Origin: Candidatus Epulonipiscium viviparus
GTDB lineage: Bacteria > Bacillota > Clostridia > Lachnospirales > Cellulosilyticaceae
DNA: 64,000 nucleotides
Direction of reading: 5' to 3'
Assembly: GCF_030708075.1 (NCBI RefSeq)
Contig: NZ_CP117982.1
Coordinates: forward strand, 967,398 to 1,031,397
Position numbers and translations under genes: made by a program. The notes under the pieces are model-generated. The model did no database searches, had not been told where the DNA came from, and worked only from the letters and a program-made list of their open reading frames with translations. This document shows positions 35,073 to 44,182 of this stretch, piece by piece; within the stretch, counting starts at the first letter, position 1, and each line of letters begins with the position of its first letter.

Positions 35073-36470
35073 TTACTCCTTTGCAATATAGTTGTTGATA
35101 TTGTTAAAGCAAATGCCCTCTACGATTTCTTTTAGCACGTCTTTATCATATGGATACTCACCGTTTTCAACCAGCTTGCCAATTTCATTGCATAAGATTC
35201 TCCTAAAATATTCATGGCGAGGAAATGATAAAAAGCTTCTGGAATCGGTAAGCATTCCCACAAATCTAGATAACAGACCCATATCGGCAAGGCTTCTCAT
35301 CTGATTGATCATCCCATTTTTGGTATCCATAAACCACCAGCCTGATCCAAACTGGATTTTGCCCACGACGCCTCCACCTTGAAAATTGCCTAGCATCGCA
35401 GCTAATACCGCATTATCTGCTGGATTTAAACAATATAATATGGTTTTTGGCAAGCTATCTGTTGTGTCTAATGCATCTAGCAATTTTGACAACGGCGCGG
35501 CAACAGGACTGTCAGCAATAGAGTCAAATCCAGTGTCTGGTCCTAACTTTGTTAGCATCCTTGCAGAATTATTGCGAAGCGCCCCGATGTGTAACTGCAT
35601 TACCCAGCCCCTCTTAGCATACTCTTGCCCTACAAATTTCCAGATATATCCTTTATATTTTGCAAGCTCGCATGCAGACAGTTCTCCTCCTGAAATCGCT
35701 TTCTTAAATATAGCATCAACCTCTTCTGCCTCTGCAAACTCATACATCACTACATCCATTCCGTGGTCAGACAATCTACAACCCACTTCATGAAAATAAT
35801 TTATTCTATCTTCCAAAAATTTCGCGACATCTGCAATGCTCTCCATTGTGTATCCCATCGCTCTTACCGCATCTATATAAGGAAGGAAGAACGTTTTTTC
35901 TGCGTTTACCAAGCTGTCTGGCCTAAATGTTGGCAATACTCTAAAATCGAGATTTTCCTCTCTTAACAGCTTGTGATACTGCAAATCATCTTTGGGATCA
36001 TCAGTTGTACACATCACTTTTACATTACTACGCTCGATGAGGCTTCTAACTTTAAACTCATCTTGTTGCAACATTGCATTACATTTGTCGTAGATTTCTT
36101 GGGCAGTCTTTTCCGATAGAGTTTCATATATATTAAAAAATCGCTGCAATTCCAGATGCGTCCAGTGATACATCGGATTTCCTATAACATATGGCATAGT
36201 CTTCGCAAATGCTAAAAATTTTTCATATGGTGCTTTATCACCAGTTGCATAAGATTCATCGTAGCCATTGGACCTTAGAATTCTCCATTTGTAATGATCT
36301 CCACCCAACCACACTTGCGTAATGCTATCATATTTTCGATTTTCATAAATTTCCTTTGCAGATAAGTGATTGTGATAATCATAAATCGGCATTGCCTTTG
36401 CAACATCATGATAAAGCCACTGTGCAACTTCACCAGCTAATAAAAAATTGTCATCCATAAACTTTTTCAT
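35073..36470 (-). CDS. uxaC: Glucuronate (uronate) isomerase
   Basis: Isomerises D-glucuronate to D-fructuronate (and galacturonate to tagaturonate). 465 residues, normal. Conserved motifs include YDYHNHLSAKEIYENR (metal-binding HxH), TTDDPKDDL, VMQLHIGALRNNSARM and GMLTDSRSFLSFPRHEYFRRI. Ribosome site GGAGG 7 nt before ATG 36470; 3 bp separate it from the upstream oxidoreductase gene. It supplies the substrate for UxuB. Confidence 0.95.
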   Translation of the reverse strand: MKKFMDDNFLLAGEVAQWLYHDVAKAMPIYDYHNHLSAKEIYENRKYDSITQVWLGGDHYKWRILRSNGYDESYATGDKAPYEKFLAFAKTMPYVIGNPMYHWTHLELQRFFNIYETLSEKTAQEIYDKCNAMLQQDEFKVRSLIERSNVKVMCTTDDPKDDLQYHKLLREENLDFRVLPTFRPDSLVNAEKTFFLPYIDAVRAMGYTMESIADVAKFLEDRINYFHEVGCRLSDHGMDVVMYEFAEAEEVDAIFKKAISGGELSACELAKYKGYIWKFVGQEYAKRGWVMQLHIGALRNNSARMLTKLGPDTGFDSIADSPVAAPLSKLLDALDTTDSLPKTILYCLNPADNAVLAAMLGNFQGGGVVGKIQFGSGWWFMDTKNGMINQMRSLADMGLLSRFVGMLTDSRSFLSFPRHEYFRRILCNEIGKLVENGEYPYDKDVLKEIVEGICFNNINNYIAKE

Positions 36471-36473
36471 ACT

Positions 36474-37475
36474 CTATCCTCCAATAGTCACCTTTTTGTT
36501 AGTATTGCTTGATAAGTTGATTGCATCGATAATCGCTATGCTGTTTGCCGCACTCTCAACAGTTGCGTAATTGTCGGTATCGTTTAGAATTGCTTGATAA
36601 AATCCTTCTATGCAAATTTTATGAGCAGCGCCGTAGTAGTGTTTTGTGCCTGTTGCTTTTACATTTTCACAAATCAGCTCTTTGGTATCTTCTACCAGCT
36701 TATATAGCGCACCGTCTTCCATCTTAAATGTAGCCTTTTCGCACACCACTTCTATTTCTACGCTTGAGTTTGCGCAATACCCCACTGTTGCAAAGAAGAT
36801 TGCGTTCGCATCGATATTTTTGTACGTTAGACTTGCCATTACCGAGTCTTCTATTTCTACTTCGGGCAACGTGAGGTTTGCAGTCTTTGCGAATACATCA
36901 CTAAAATCGTCTACAATAAAACTTAGCAAATCGATAGTGTGAATGCTTTGATTTAGCATGACTCCGCCGCCGGCCTCTGCCAAAGTTCCGCGCCATTTAG
37001 ATTGGTTGTAATAACCCATTTTTCTATCCCAAGTTACCATTCCTTTTGCACCCAAAACTTTGCCATACTCTTCTGATTTTACGATCTCTCTCAACTTAAT
37101 TGTTGTATTGTTTAGACGATTTTGAAAGCAAACTCCAATTTTAACGCCATATTTTTGTTCAAGCCCAAACAACTCCGCAACCTCGGCAGAATTTATTCCA
37201 ACAGGCTTTTCTTCGAACACGTTCACTCCTGCTTTAGAAAACTTTTTTACAGTTGGCACATGTAGATGATGCGGCAAGCAAATGTGAACTACATCTAGCT
37301 CTTCTTTGGCTAGCATCTGGTCCATATCAGTATACTTTGCAACGTTCTCAAACGATTCCATCTTTGCAGCATCAATATCGCATATCGCAACAATTTTGCC
37401 GCTCGCAATTTCCTCCATTGCTTTAAAATGTACTTGCGCTACAGTTCCGATTCCAATAATTCCAATTTTTAACAT
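36474..37475 (-). CDS. Gfo/Idh/MocA family oxidoreductase
   Basis: 333 residues: N-terminal Rossmann domain (IGIIGIGTVAQVHFKAM), the EKP motif in FEEKPVGIN, and a C-terminal alpha/beta domain with AGGGVMLNQSIHTIDLL. NAD(P)-dependent sugar dehydrogenases of this family act on many sugars and sugar acids. Its place inside the uronate operon, 3 bp from both neighbours, suggests that it handles a uronate or uronate derivative, but the exact reaction cannot be read from sequence. Ribosome site GAGGTG overlaps the end of uxuA. Confidence 0.88.
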   Translation of the reverse strand: MLKIGIIGIGTVAQVHFKAMEEIASGKIVAICDIDAAKMESFENVAKYTDMDQMLAKEELDVVHICLPHHLHVPTVKKFSKAGVNVFEEKPVGINSAEVAELFGLEQKYGVKIGVCFQNRLNNTTIKLREIVKSEEYGKVLGAKGMVTWDRKMGYYNQSKWRGTLAEAGGGVMLNQSIHTIDLLSFIVDDFSDVFAKTANLTLPEVEIEDSVMASLTYKNIDANAIFFATVGYCANSSVEIEVVCEKATFKMEDGALYKLVEDTKELICENVKATGTKHYYGAAHKICIEGFYQAILNDTDNYATVESAANSIAIIDAINLSSNTNKKVTIGG

Positions 37476-37478
37476 ATG

Positions 37479-38519
37479 TCACCTCACTTTACAAAGCGTT
37501 TCCCATATACCTGTTATATACATAGCACCTAAAGCTCGATCAAATAGCCCATATCCCGGACGTCCAGTTTCGCCCCAAATCATTCTCCCATGGTCTGGTC
37601 TGATATACCCGTTATAACCTACGTCATGATAGGCTTTTAGAATCTCTACAAAATCTAGCGAACCGCAAGGGCTGTAATGCGCGGACTCTTCAAATCCATT
37701 GTTTAGTAATTTTACATTACGCAGATGCGCAAAGTGAATGCGATCCATCGCGCCATACTTTCTGACCATCTTGATATAATCATTTTCTGGAGAGCATCCT
37801 AACGAACCGCTACACAACGTGAGTCCATTATATTTGCTATCAACAATACTTAGGAATCTGTCGATGTTGGCTTCGTTTGTGATTATTCGTGGAATTCCAA
37901 AAATAGGCCAAGGGGGGTCATCCTGATGAATCGCCATTTTAACATCACACTCGGCAGCAACGGGGATGATTTCCTTTAAGAAGTATTCCATGTTCTCCCA
38001 AAGCCCATCTTCTCCCAGTTCTTTGTACGCAGCAATCAGCTCCGCCATCTCATCTTTGGAATAGCTAGAATCCCAGCCTGGCAATGCCAAATTTCCTGCT
38101 ATCGGGTCCATCTTTGCCACTTGTTCTTCATAGAAAACTAGTGCATTAGATCCATCGGCAAGCTCTTTATCTAGCTGACTTCTAGTCCAATCAAATACAG
38201 GCATAAAGTTGTAGCAAATCACCTTAATTCCCGCATTTGCCAATCTCCTAATATTTTCTTTATAGTTTGCAATATACCTTTTATAATCTCCGCGCTTCAA
38301 CTTTATGTCTTCGTGAACTGGAACGCTTTCTATAACTTCCATTTCTAGACCGCTTCTAACAACCAACTTTTTCAATCTTAAGATATCTTCTGTAGGCCAC
38401 ACTTCACCAACTTTTGCAGTGTAAACTGCTGTTACCACACCACTCATATTGGGGATTTGTTTAATTTTGTCCAAGGTGACTCTATCATCTTCTCCATACC
38501 ATCTAAAAGTCATTTTCAT
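37479..38519 (-). CDS. uxuA: Mannonate dehydratase
   Basis: Dehydrates D-mannonate to 2-keto-3-deoxygluconate. 346 residues, normal. Characteristic stretches: [69 protein letters not shown] and [12 protein letters not shown] (metal ligands His, Cys, His, Asp in these motifs). First gene of the operon, ribosome site GGGAGG 8 nt upstream, promoter and operator at 38555-38583. A KDG kinase and KDPG aldolase are not in this window. Confidence 0.95.
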   Translation of the reverse strand: MKMTFRWYGEDDRVTLDKIKQIPNMSGVVTAVYTAKVGEVWPTEDILRLKKLVVRSGLEMEVIESVPVHEDIKLKRGDYKRYIANYKENIRRLANAGIKVICYNFMPVFDWTRSQLDKELADGSNALVFYEEQVAKMDPIAGNLALPGWDSSYSKDEMAELIAAYKELGEDGLWENMEYFLKEIIPVAAECDVKMAIHQDDPPWPIFGIPRIITNEANIDRFLSIVDSKYNGLTLCSGSLGCSPENDYIKMVRKYGAMDRIHFAHLRNVKLLNNGFEESAHYSPCGSLDFVEILKAYHDVGYNGYIRPDHGRMIWGETGRPGYGLFDRALGAMYITGIWETLCKVR

Positions 38520-38554
38520 AGGCTGAACCTCCCTTAATTAATTTGTATAATTAC

Positions 38555-38583
38555 ATTATAGCAATAAATTCCATTGTATACAA
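38555..38583 (-). promoter_or_regulatory. uxuA promoter overlapped by GntR-type operator
   Basis: Minus strand TTGTAT (38583-38578), 17-nt spacer, TATAAT (38560-38555). The perfect palindrome TTGTATACAA (38574-38583) includes the -35 box. It has the GTNTAC core of FadR-subfamily GntR operators (UxuR/ExuR sites share GTATAC). A second copy, ATGTATACAC, lies at 38637-38646. Confidence 0.75.
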
Positions 38584-38636
38584 GTCTCAGCTTTAAAATT
38601 TTATACACTATTTTCCCTACATATTTACACTCGAGC

Positions 38637-38691
38637 ATGTATACACGCAAATCGCTCATTCCGCTATTAACCTTGCAATCGATGATATAAT
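38637..38691 (+). promoter_or_regulatory. Second GTATAC operator and extended -10 of the gntR-type gene
   Basis: ATGTATACAC (38637-38646) is 40 nt upstream of TGATATAAT (extended -10, TATAAT 38686-38691); no good -35 box. Autoregulation by the encoded repressor is plausible. Confidence 0.5.
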
Positions 38692-38719
38692 GTTAGAAAC
38701 GTTTTAGGAGGAAAATCAT

Positions 38720-39421
38720 ATGGCAGCAAATCCTTATTTATCGACAGCAGGCATTTATCAAATACTTAAAGATGAGATTATTAATTTGGAGCTAGAACCC
38801 GGCACCTTTATTGGCGAAATCGAAATTTCTAAACGCTTTAATATCTCTCGAACTCCCATTCGCGAAGTGTTTAAACGCCTCGAGTATGATGGACTTATCA
38901 ATATTATTAAAAATAAGGGGACTCAGATCAGCCCCATCAATTTGCGTAAAATTTTGGATCTTATGTTTATACGCGAAAAAGTGGAGATCGGCATCTTGGA
39001 AGAAAGTCTTTCGCTATTTACTGCCGATACAATTATACATCTTTCATTAATTATCGCAGAGCAATCTGATCTAATTTACAAATCCAAAGCTTCCATTGAG
39101 GATCGTGCAATAGAGTTTTATAAGCTAGACAATCTATTTCATGAGACTCTTTGCAGATTTTCTAATAGACCTGATTTATGGAAATTTTTTATTAACCTGC
39201 TTCCTGACTACAGTCGCTTTCGTGTCGTTTCTGCACGTCTTAACACAGATCTTACTCTCGAAAAATTGTATCTAGAGCATGCAGCTATTTTGCAGCATAT
39301 TAAAGAAAAAGATCTCGATGCCATCAAAATCATTTATAAAGAGCATATTTTTTCGGGTATCACGAGATTTGAGCAACTACTAGAGAGCACTCCTGAATAT
39401 TTTATTAAGACGGCATACTAA
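38720..39421 (+). CDS. GntR/FadR-subfamily regulator, probable uronate repressor
   Basis: 233 residues: winged-helix DNA-binding domain (8-75: GIYQILKDEIINLELEPG, ISKRFNISRTPIREVFKRLEYDGL) and an all-helical FCD effector domain with metal-binding-type residues DNLFHETL and HAAILQHIKEKD plus EHIFSGI. Divergent from uxuA, with GTATAC palindromes between; these make it the likely repressor of the uronate operon, relieved by an intermediate such as fructuronate or mannonate. Its stop codon overlaps the convergent tcdA stop by 4 bp. Start follows AGGAGG. Confidence 0.88.
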   Translation: MAANPYLSTAGIYQILKDEIINLELEPGTFIGEIEISKRFNISRTPIREVFKRLEYDGLINIIKNKGTQISPINLRKILDLMFIREKVEIGILEESLSLFTADTIIHLSLIIAEQSDLIYKSKASIEDRAIEFYKLDNLFHETLCRFSNRPDLWKFFINLLPDYSRFRVVSARLNTDLTLEKLYLEHAAILQHIKEKDLDAIKIIYKEHIFSGITRFEQLLESTPEYFIKTAY

Positions 39422-40128
39422 TTCGCTACCAGGTTGCGTACCACTATAGAAGCCAAAATTAATCCAGATACAGACGGCACAAATGCTACGGATCCTGGAG
39501 TTTGTCTCCCTTTTGTTTCACCATTCGGACACATTGCTGGCGTGATTGGCGGCTCTGTTGAATATACCACATCTAACTTTTTGACACCCCGTTTGCGAAG
39601 CTCATGGCGCATCACCTTAGCAAGAGGGCACATCGACGTTTTGTAAATATCTGCAACTGTAAGCTTTGTTGGATCCAGCTTGTTTGCAGCGCCCATCGCA
39701 CTCACTATTGCTATTTCTCTTTCTACGCATCTCACAATTAGGTCTATCTTTGCAGTTACCATGTCTATCGCATCTACCACGTAATCATAGCTATCTAGCA
39801 ACAGTTCTGCTGCCGACGCCTCGGTGTAGAGCTCTTTGTATGCGGTCACTTTTATCTCGGGATTGATTTCGAGTAGGCGCTCTTTCATTATGTCTACCTT
39901 AGCGTAGCCCACAGTTTTTTGCGTTGCATGGATTTGTCGATTGATATTGGACCTTGCAATATTGTCGTTATCTATTAAAATTAGCCTGCCCACACCCGTT
40001 CTCCCCAGTGCTTCTGCAGTATATGAACCCACTCCTCCCACTCCAAATATCGCGACCGTTTTAGATTTGAGGCGCTCCATCGCATCTTCTCCTAGTAGCA
40101 TCTGAGTTCTTGAAAATGTATCTATCAT
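39418..40128 (-). CDS. tcdA: tRNA threonylcarbamoyladenosine dehydratase
   Basis: ATP-dependent cyclisation of t6A at position 37 of tRNAs. 236 residues of the ThiF/E1 superfamily: FSRTQMLLGEDAMERL, the ATP-binding FGVGGVGSYTAEALGR, LIDNDNIARSNINRQ (Arg of the adenylation site), and CPLAKVMRHELRKRGV. ATG 40128 is used because AAGGAAG lies 8 nt upstream; the frame extends upstream without a ribosome site. Apparently monocistronic. Confidence 0.92.
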   Translation of the reverse strand: MIDTFSRTQMLLGEDAMERLKSKTVAIFGVGGVGSYTAEALGRTGVGRLILIDNDNIARSNINRQIHATQKTVGYAKVDIMKERLLEINPEIKVTAYKELYTEASAAELLLDSYDYVVDAIDMVTAKIDLIVRCVEREIAIVSAMGAANKLDPTKLTVADIYKTSMCPLAKVMRHELRKRGVKKLDVVYSTEPPITPAMCPNGETKGRQTPGSVAFVPSVSGLILASIVVRNLVAN

Positions 40129-40279
40129 AAATATAACTTCCTTTACTATAATTTTTGCTACTATCAATCATATAATACGCAATGCCAAACTACTAGGTAT
40201 AAAAAAAAAAATTTCATTTACCCCCTTTCTTTTTCTAAAAAACCCATTATAATGGTAATAAAAACAGTGGAGGTGGCTT

Positions 40280-42025
40280 ATGTCAATTGATGATTTTAAT
40301 GTGCGTATATATAAAGCACGTCAAGAAGAAATATTTTTAACTAATAGAAGCAATCAATTTGTGACTTTGCGACTTTTTACAGTTATAGGGTTTTTATTGT
40401 GTCTTTATTTTTATATTAAAAGCGCTGCCTTTACCTCTGCTGTTCTTGCGACTGCTTTATCATTTACATTTGCTATAGAAGTAGTTTTGCATGTTTACAC
40501 TAAGAAAAAGCTTCGTGTTGCTCAAATCACTCAAGCAATTAATCAAGACTATATTCGGCGCATCGGAGATGAATGGAAGAACTTTATCGATACCGGTGTC
40601 GATCTTGCAGATGCCAACCATCCATATGCTTTTGATTTGGATATCGTTGGCCCAGCTTCGCTATTTCAGAAGATTAGCATTTGCAAGAGTTTTATGGGCA
40701 GAATTAAATTAGCAGATTTTTTGTTGCATCAGAGCGACATTAAAGTTTCTGAAAGTAGGCAAAAGGCGGTCAATGAGCTTACCTACGATATAGATTTTTT
40801 GATCGATTTACAAGTTGCCCTAGGTGAAAAATCCGAGATTAGAAAGAATCCAGAATTTTGGCTTAATATAGAAAATATCAAGATTTTTGAGTCTAATTTA
40901 GTCAATTTGCTGATGAAAACTACTCCTTATGCGATTATTATAATGCTATTTTTAGGCAATTTTTTTACTATAGCGGCAGTAATTTTAGTTATTATTAATA
41001 TAGGTTTATACTTGCTTGATAAAAATAAAGCCAATGTTGCGTTAATTCAAAGTGCGTCATATCAAATTGAGCCTTACCTTAACGCGCTGTCTGTTGCGGC
41101 ATCAAAAAGCTTTACTTCTTCTTATCTTTCATATAAATCAAGCGATATTTTTAATGCGATTGATTCGTTAAAACAGCTGGAGAAAATCTCTTCTTTAGCA
41201 AGTGTCACACGACAACCATTGTTAGCTTTGCCGCTAAATGGTATATTCATGTGGGATTTTTGGATCACACATCTGTGTCTACAATGGCAACAGCAATACA
41301 GTGGCAATCTTAGACAAGCCATATCCTTTTTGGCCGAGGTTGAAGCACTCGCTAGTTTGACAACGCTAAATTTAACTGATCAGACTATCTTTCCTCAAGT
41401 AACTGCAACAAAAATAATTCGAGCAGAAGCGTTAGGACATCCTCTCATTTCGGCACAAACACGCGTTGCAAATACTTTTAAGATGAATGATGAAGTATTA
41501 ATCATTACAGGATCTAATATGTCTGGTAAAACTACGTTTTTGCGAACCATTGGCATCAATCTGGTCTTAGCTTATGCAGGTGCGGGCGTCACTGCAAAAA
41601 ATTTTCACTGCGGCGAATTTAATATTCACACTTCTATGCGCATCAATGATAATCTTGGTGAGCACACGTCGTCGTTTCATGCAGAAATTAAGCGCATCAA
41701 GCTTATTTTAAATGCTCTACAATCCACAAAGCCACTATTTTTTCTTATAGACGAAATATTTAGAGGCACCAATTCTAAAGACCGGATCAACGGCGCTAAA
41801 GGGGTTATCAGATCTCTCAAAAACAATGGCGCCATCGGATTGATTACTACTCATGATCTTGAAATGTGTACGTTAGATCAGCTCGATGGCATAAAAAATT
41901 ACCACTTTGAAGACTTTTTTGATAATCAGCAAATGTTTTTCGATTATAAACTTAAACATGGTGTTAGCACAAAAACCAATGCTAGATACTTACTTGAAAT
42001 GATAGGCATTGTAATGTATGAATAA
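40280..42025 (+). CDS. MutS-family ATPase with membrane segments
   Basis: 581 residues. The N-terminal part has two membrane spans at about 28-45 and 52-72, and another hydrophobic pair near 215-255; the C-terminal 200 residues are a complete MutS ATPase: Walker A TGSNMSGKTTFLRT (about 410), SFHAEIKRIK, Walker B FFLIDEIFRGTNS, TTHDLE. It lacks the MutS mismatch-recognition domain, so it should not be the mismatch-repair MutS; membrane MutS-like proteins of this layout are known in Firmicutes and Bacteroidetes but have no established role. Start follows GGAGGTG; a TATAAT sits 27 nt upstream (40248-40253). Confidence 0.85.
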   Translation: MSIDDFNVRIYKARQEEIFLTNRSNQFVTLRLFTVIGFLLCLYFYIKSAAFTSAVLATALSFTFAIEVVLHVYTKKKLRVAQITQAINQDYIRRIGDEWKNFIDTGVDLADANHPYAFDLDIVGPASLFQKISICKSFMGRIKLADFLLHQSDIKVSESRQKAVNELTYDIDFLIDLQVALGEKSEIRKNPEFWLNIENIKIFESNLVNLLMKTTPYAIIIMLFLGNFFTIAAVILVIINIGLYLLDKNKANVALIQSASYQIEPYLNALSVAASKSFTSSYLSYKSSDIFNAIDSLKQLEKISSLASVTRQPLLALPLNGIFMWDFWITHLCLQWQQQYSGNLRQAISFLAEVEALASLTTLNLTDQTIFPQVTATKIIRAEALGHPLISAQTRVANTFKMNDEVLIITGSNMSGKTTFLRTIGINLVLAYAGAGVTAKNFHCGEFNIHTSMRINDNLGEHTSSFHAEIKRIKLILNALQSTKPLFFLIDEIFRGTNSKDRINGAKGVIRSLKNNGAIGLITTHDLEMCTLDQLDGIKNYHFEDFFDNQQMFFDYKLKHGVSTKTNARYLLEMIGIVMYE

Positions 42026-42103
42026 TGTCGTATTATCTCTTGCGCATCAGCCCATTTACTGCTATTACACACACATATATATCAAATATACAAAGGAAAA
42101 TTT

Positions 42104-42937
42104 ATGCTAACATTATGCGCAACACCAATCGGGAATTTAGCTGATATATCACTTAGAACTTTAGAAATATTAAAAGAATCAGATCTGATTCTCTGCGAGG
42201 ATACTCGAGTTTCTATCAGACTACTAAATCATTATAACATTACCGCTAGACTCGAAAGTTATCATGAACACAACAAGAATTCGAAGACCGCCTCTATTTT
42301 ACGGCAACTACGCGAAGGGAAATCTATTGCCCTAGTAACAGATGCCGGGACTCCGGGAATATCAGACCCTGGCGAAGATTTGGTACGAGCTTGTGCTGCA
42401 GAAGGCATTTCAGTTACTGCAACTCCTGGACCTGTAGCTTTTGTTGTTGCACTCATTTTATCCGGAAAGTCTACACGTCGATTTGTATTTGAAGGTTTCT
42501 TACCATCTGATAAAAAAGAACGATTAGCTGTCATTGAATCGCTTGTGAACGAAACTCGTACGATTATTTTATACGAATCTCCACATAGAATTACAAAGAC
42601 ACTATCGCTTCTTTTGGAGCATCTTGGCAATCGCAATATCACGCTTGCACGGGAGCTTACAAAAAAATTTGAAACACTAATACACTCAACAATATCTGAT
42701 GCTATTGTTGAATTCGAATCTACTACTCCTAAAGGTGAGTTCGTTGTTATTATCGAGGGCAAAGATGCCAATGAGCTTAAGGCTGATTCTGCCAAAAAAT
42801 GGATCAACATGAGCTTTGAGGCACATATGGATCTCTATTTGAAGCAAGGATTTTCCGAAAAAGATGCCATGAAAAAAGTCGCTACCGACCGAGCTATTTC
42901 TAAGCGCGATGTTTATGCTCAACTTAAAATCAATTAG
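42104..42937 (+). CDS. rsmI: 16S rRNA (cytidine1402-2'-O)-methyltransferase
   Basis: Methylates the ribose of C1402 in 16S rRNA using SAM. 277 residues, normal. Tetrapyrrole-methylase fold: GNLADISLRTLEIL, LCEDTRVSIRLL, ESYHEHN, LVTDAGTPGISDPGEDLVR, TPGPVAFVVALILSG, RFVFEGFLP, and the C-terminal helical domain ending in TDRAISKRDVYAQLKIN. The intact gene is directly followed by an array of degenerate copies of its own 3' end (42973-44175). Ribosome site AAAGGAA. Confidence 0.93.
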   Translation: MLTLCATPIGNLADISLRTLEILKESDLILCEDTRVSIRLLNHYNITARLESYHEHNKNSKTASILRQLREGKSIALVTDAGTPGISDPGEDLVRACAAEGISVTATPGPVAFVVALILSGKSTRRFVFEGFLPSDKKERLAVIESLVNETRTIILYESPHRITKTLSLLLEHLGNRNITLARELTKKFETLIHSTISDAIVEFESTTPKGEFVVIIEGKDANELKADSAKKWINMSFEAHMDLYLKQGFSEKDAMKKVATDRAISKRDVYAQLKIN

Positions 42938-42972
42938 GTTGATACAACTGCTACTCTCGTAGTATCTCAAGC
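42938..42972 (+). repeat. rsmI downstream flank, parental junction of the tandem array
   Basis: The sequence after the rsmI stop (AGGTTGATACAACTGCTAC, then CTCGTAGTATCTCAA) corresponds to the interval after each degenerate tail in the array (AGGCTGATACAATCGGCTAC, then CTTGTAGTATCT), but lacks about 25 nt present there. It links the parent gene with unit 1. Confidence 0.7.
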
Positions 42973-43263
42973 GGCTTATCAAAAGTTTGAAATCTTATTT
43001 AGCACCCTCTAATGCTATCGTAACTTTCAAATTTATTGATTTTCAACCGCAAATTTGCCAAAAAATGGATCCACATGAGTTTCGAGGCGCATATGGAGCT
43101 CTATCCAGAGTGGGATTTTGCGAAAAGTATGCTATAAAAACAGTCGCTACCGACCGGGCTATTTCTAAGCGCGATGTTTATGCTCAACTTTAAGTACATT
43201 AGGCTGATACAATCGGCTACCCTTGTAGTATCTCGAGCAGCTTAATATCCATGCCTTTACGGT
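42973..43263 (+). repeat. rsmI-tail tandem unit 1 (291 bp)
   Basis: Begins at GGCTTATCAAAAGTTTGAAA and runs to the next copy. It contains a shortened, frame-shifted version of the last part of rsmI: NAIVTF resembles RsmI DAIVEF, and TDRAISKRDVYAQL is identical to RsmI, while the TTPKGEF to KADSA stretch is missing. An ORF of 68 codons (42987-43193) spans it but has no ribosome site. Confidence 0.85.
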
Positions 43264-43554
43264 GGCTTATCAAAAGTTTGAAATCTTATTTAGCACCCTC
43301 TAATGCTAGCGTAACTTTCAAATTTATTGATTTTCAACCGCAAATTTGCCAAAAAATGGATCCACATGAGTTTCGAGGCGCATATGGAGCTCTATCCAGA
43401 GTGGGATTTTGCGAAAAGTATGCTATAAAAACAGTCGCTACCGACCGGGCTATTTCTAAGCGCGATGTTTATGCTCAACTTTAAGTACATTAGGCTGATA
43501 CAATCGGCTACCCTTGTAGTATCTTGAGCAGCTTAATATCCAGACCTTTACGGT
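43264..43554 (+). repeat. rsmI-tail tandem unit 2 (291 bp)
   Basis: Exactly 291 bp after unit 1; differences are a few bases (GCTAGCG for GCTATCG; TCTTGAG for TCTCGAG near the end; CAGACC for CATGCC). Confidence 0.88.
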
Positions 43555-43845
43555 GGCTTATCAAAAGTTTGAAATCTTATTTAGCACCCTCTAATGCTAT
43601 CGTAACTTTCAAATTTATTGATTTTCAACCGCAAATTTGCCAAAAAATGGATCCACATGAGTTTCGAGGCGCATATGGAGCTCTATCCAGAGTGGGATTT
43701 TGCGAAAAGTATGCTATAAAAACAGTCGCTACCGACCGGGCTATTTCTAAGCGCGATGTTTATGCTCAACTTTAAGTACATTAGGCTGATACAATCGGCT
43801 ACCCTTGTAGTATCTTGAGCAGCTTAATATCCAGACCTTTACGGT
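43555..43845 (+). repeat. rsmI-tail tandem unit 3 (291 bp)
   Basis: Same period. It shares GCTATCG with unit 1 but the TCTTGAG/CAGACC end with unit 2. ORF 43524-43775 in this unit is a repeat frame. Confidence 0.88.
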
Positions 43846-44006
43846 GGCTTATCAAAAGTTTGAAATCTTATTTAGCACCCTCTAATGCTAGCGTAACTTT
43901 CAAATTTATTGATTTTCAACCGCAAATTTGCCAAAAAATGGATCCACATGAGTTTCGAGGCGCATATGGAGCTCTATCCAGAGTGGGATTTTGCGAAAAG
44001 TATGCT
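43846..44006 (+). repeat. rsmI-tail tandem unit 4, truncated
   Basis: Matches the first 161 bp of the other units (GCTAGCG variant) up to GCGAAAAGTATGCT, then sequence changes to a different join. Confidence 0.85.
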
Positions 44007-44019
44007 GATTATCTAGGCA

Positions 44020-44175
44020 GGTATTATCAGATGCTAATGAGTTTAGGACTGATTCTGCCAAAAAATGGATCCACATGAGCTTCGAGGCACATACGGATCT
44101 CTATTTAGAGTAAGGATTTTCCGAAAAAGATACTATGAAAAAAAGTCGCTACCGACTGTGCCATTTCTAAGTAGA
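44020..44175 (+). repeat. Decayed rsmI 3' fragment, closest to the parent gene
   Basis: Homologous to rsmI 42752-42907 (GATGCTAATGAGTTTAGGAC, then TGATTCTGCCAAAAAATGGA, and on to CGCTACCGAC). It keeps the segment lost from units 1-4 but has a stop (TAG at the position of LKQG) and indels. Confidence 0.8.
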
Positions 44176-44182
44176 CTGTAAT

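Noticed and set aside
42262-42810. Long minus-strand ORF opposite rsmI
   Set aside because: An antisense shadow of a conserved gene, with no ribosome site or family pattern.
42987-44078. Four ORFs of 68-87 codons in the rsmI-tail array as real genes
   Set aside because: They lack ribosome sites and their sequence derives from a frame-shifted rsmI end.
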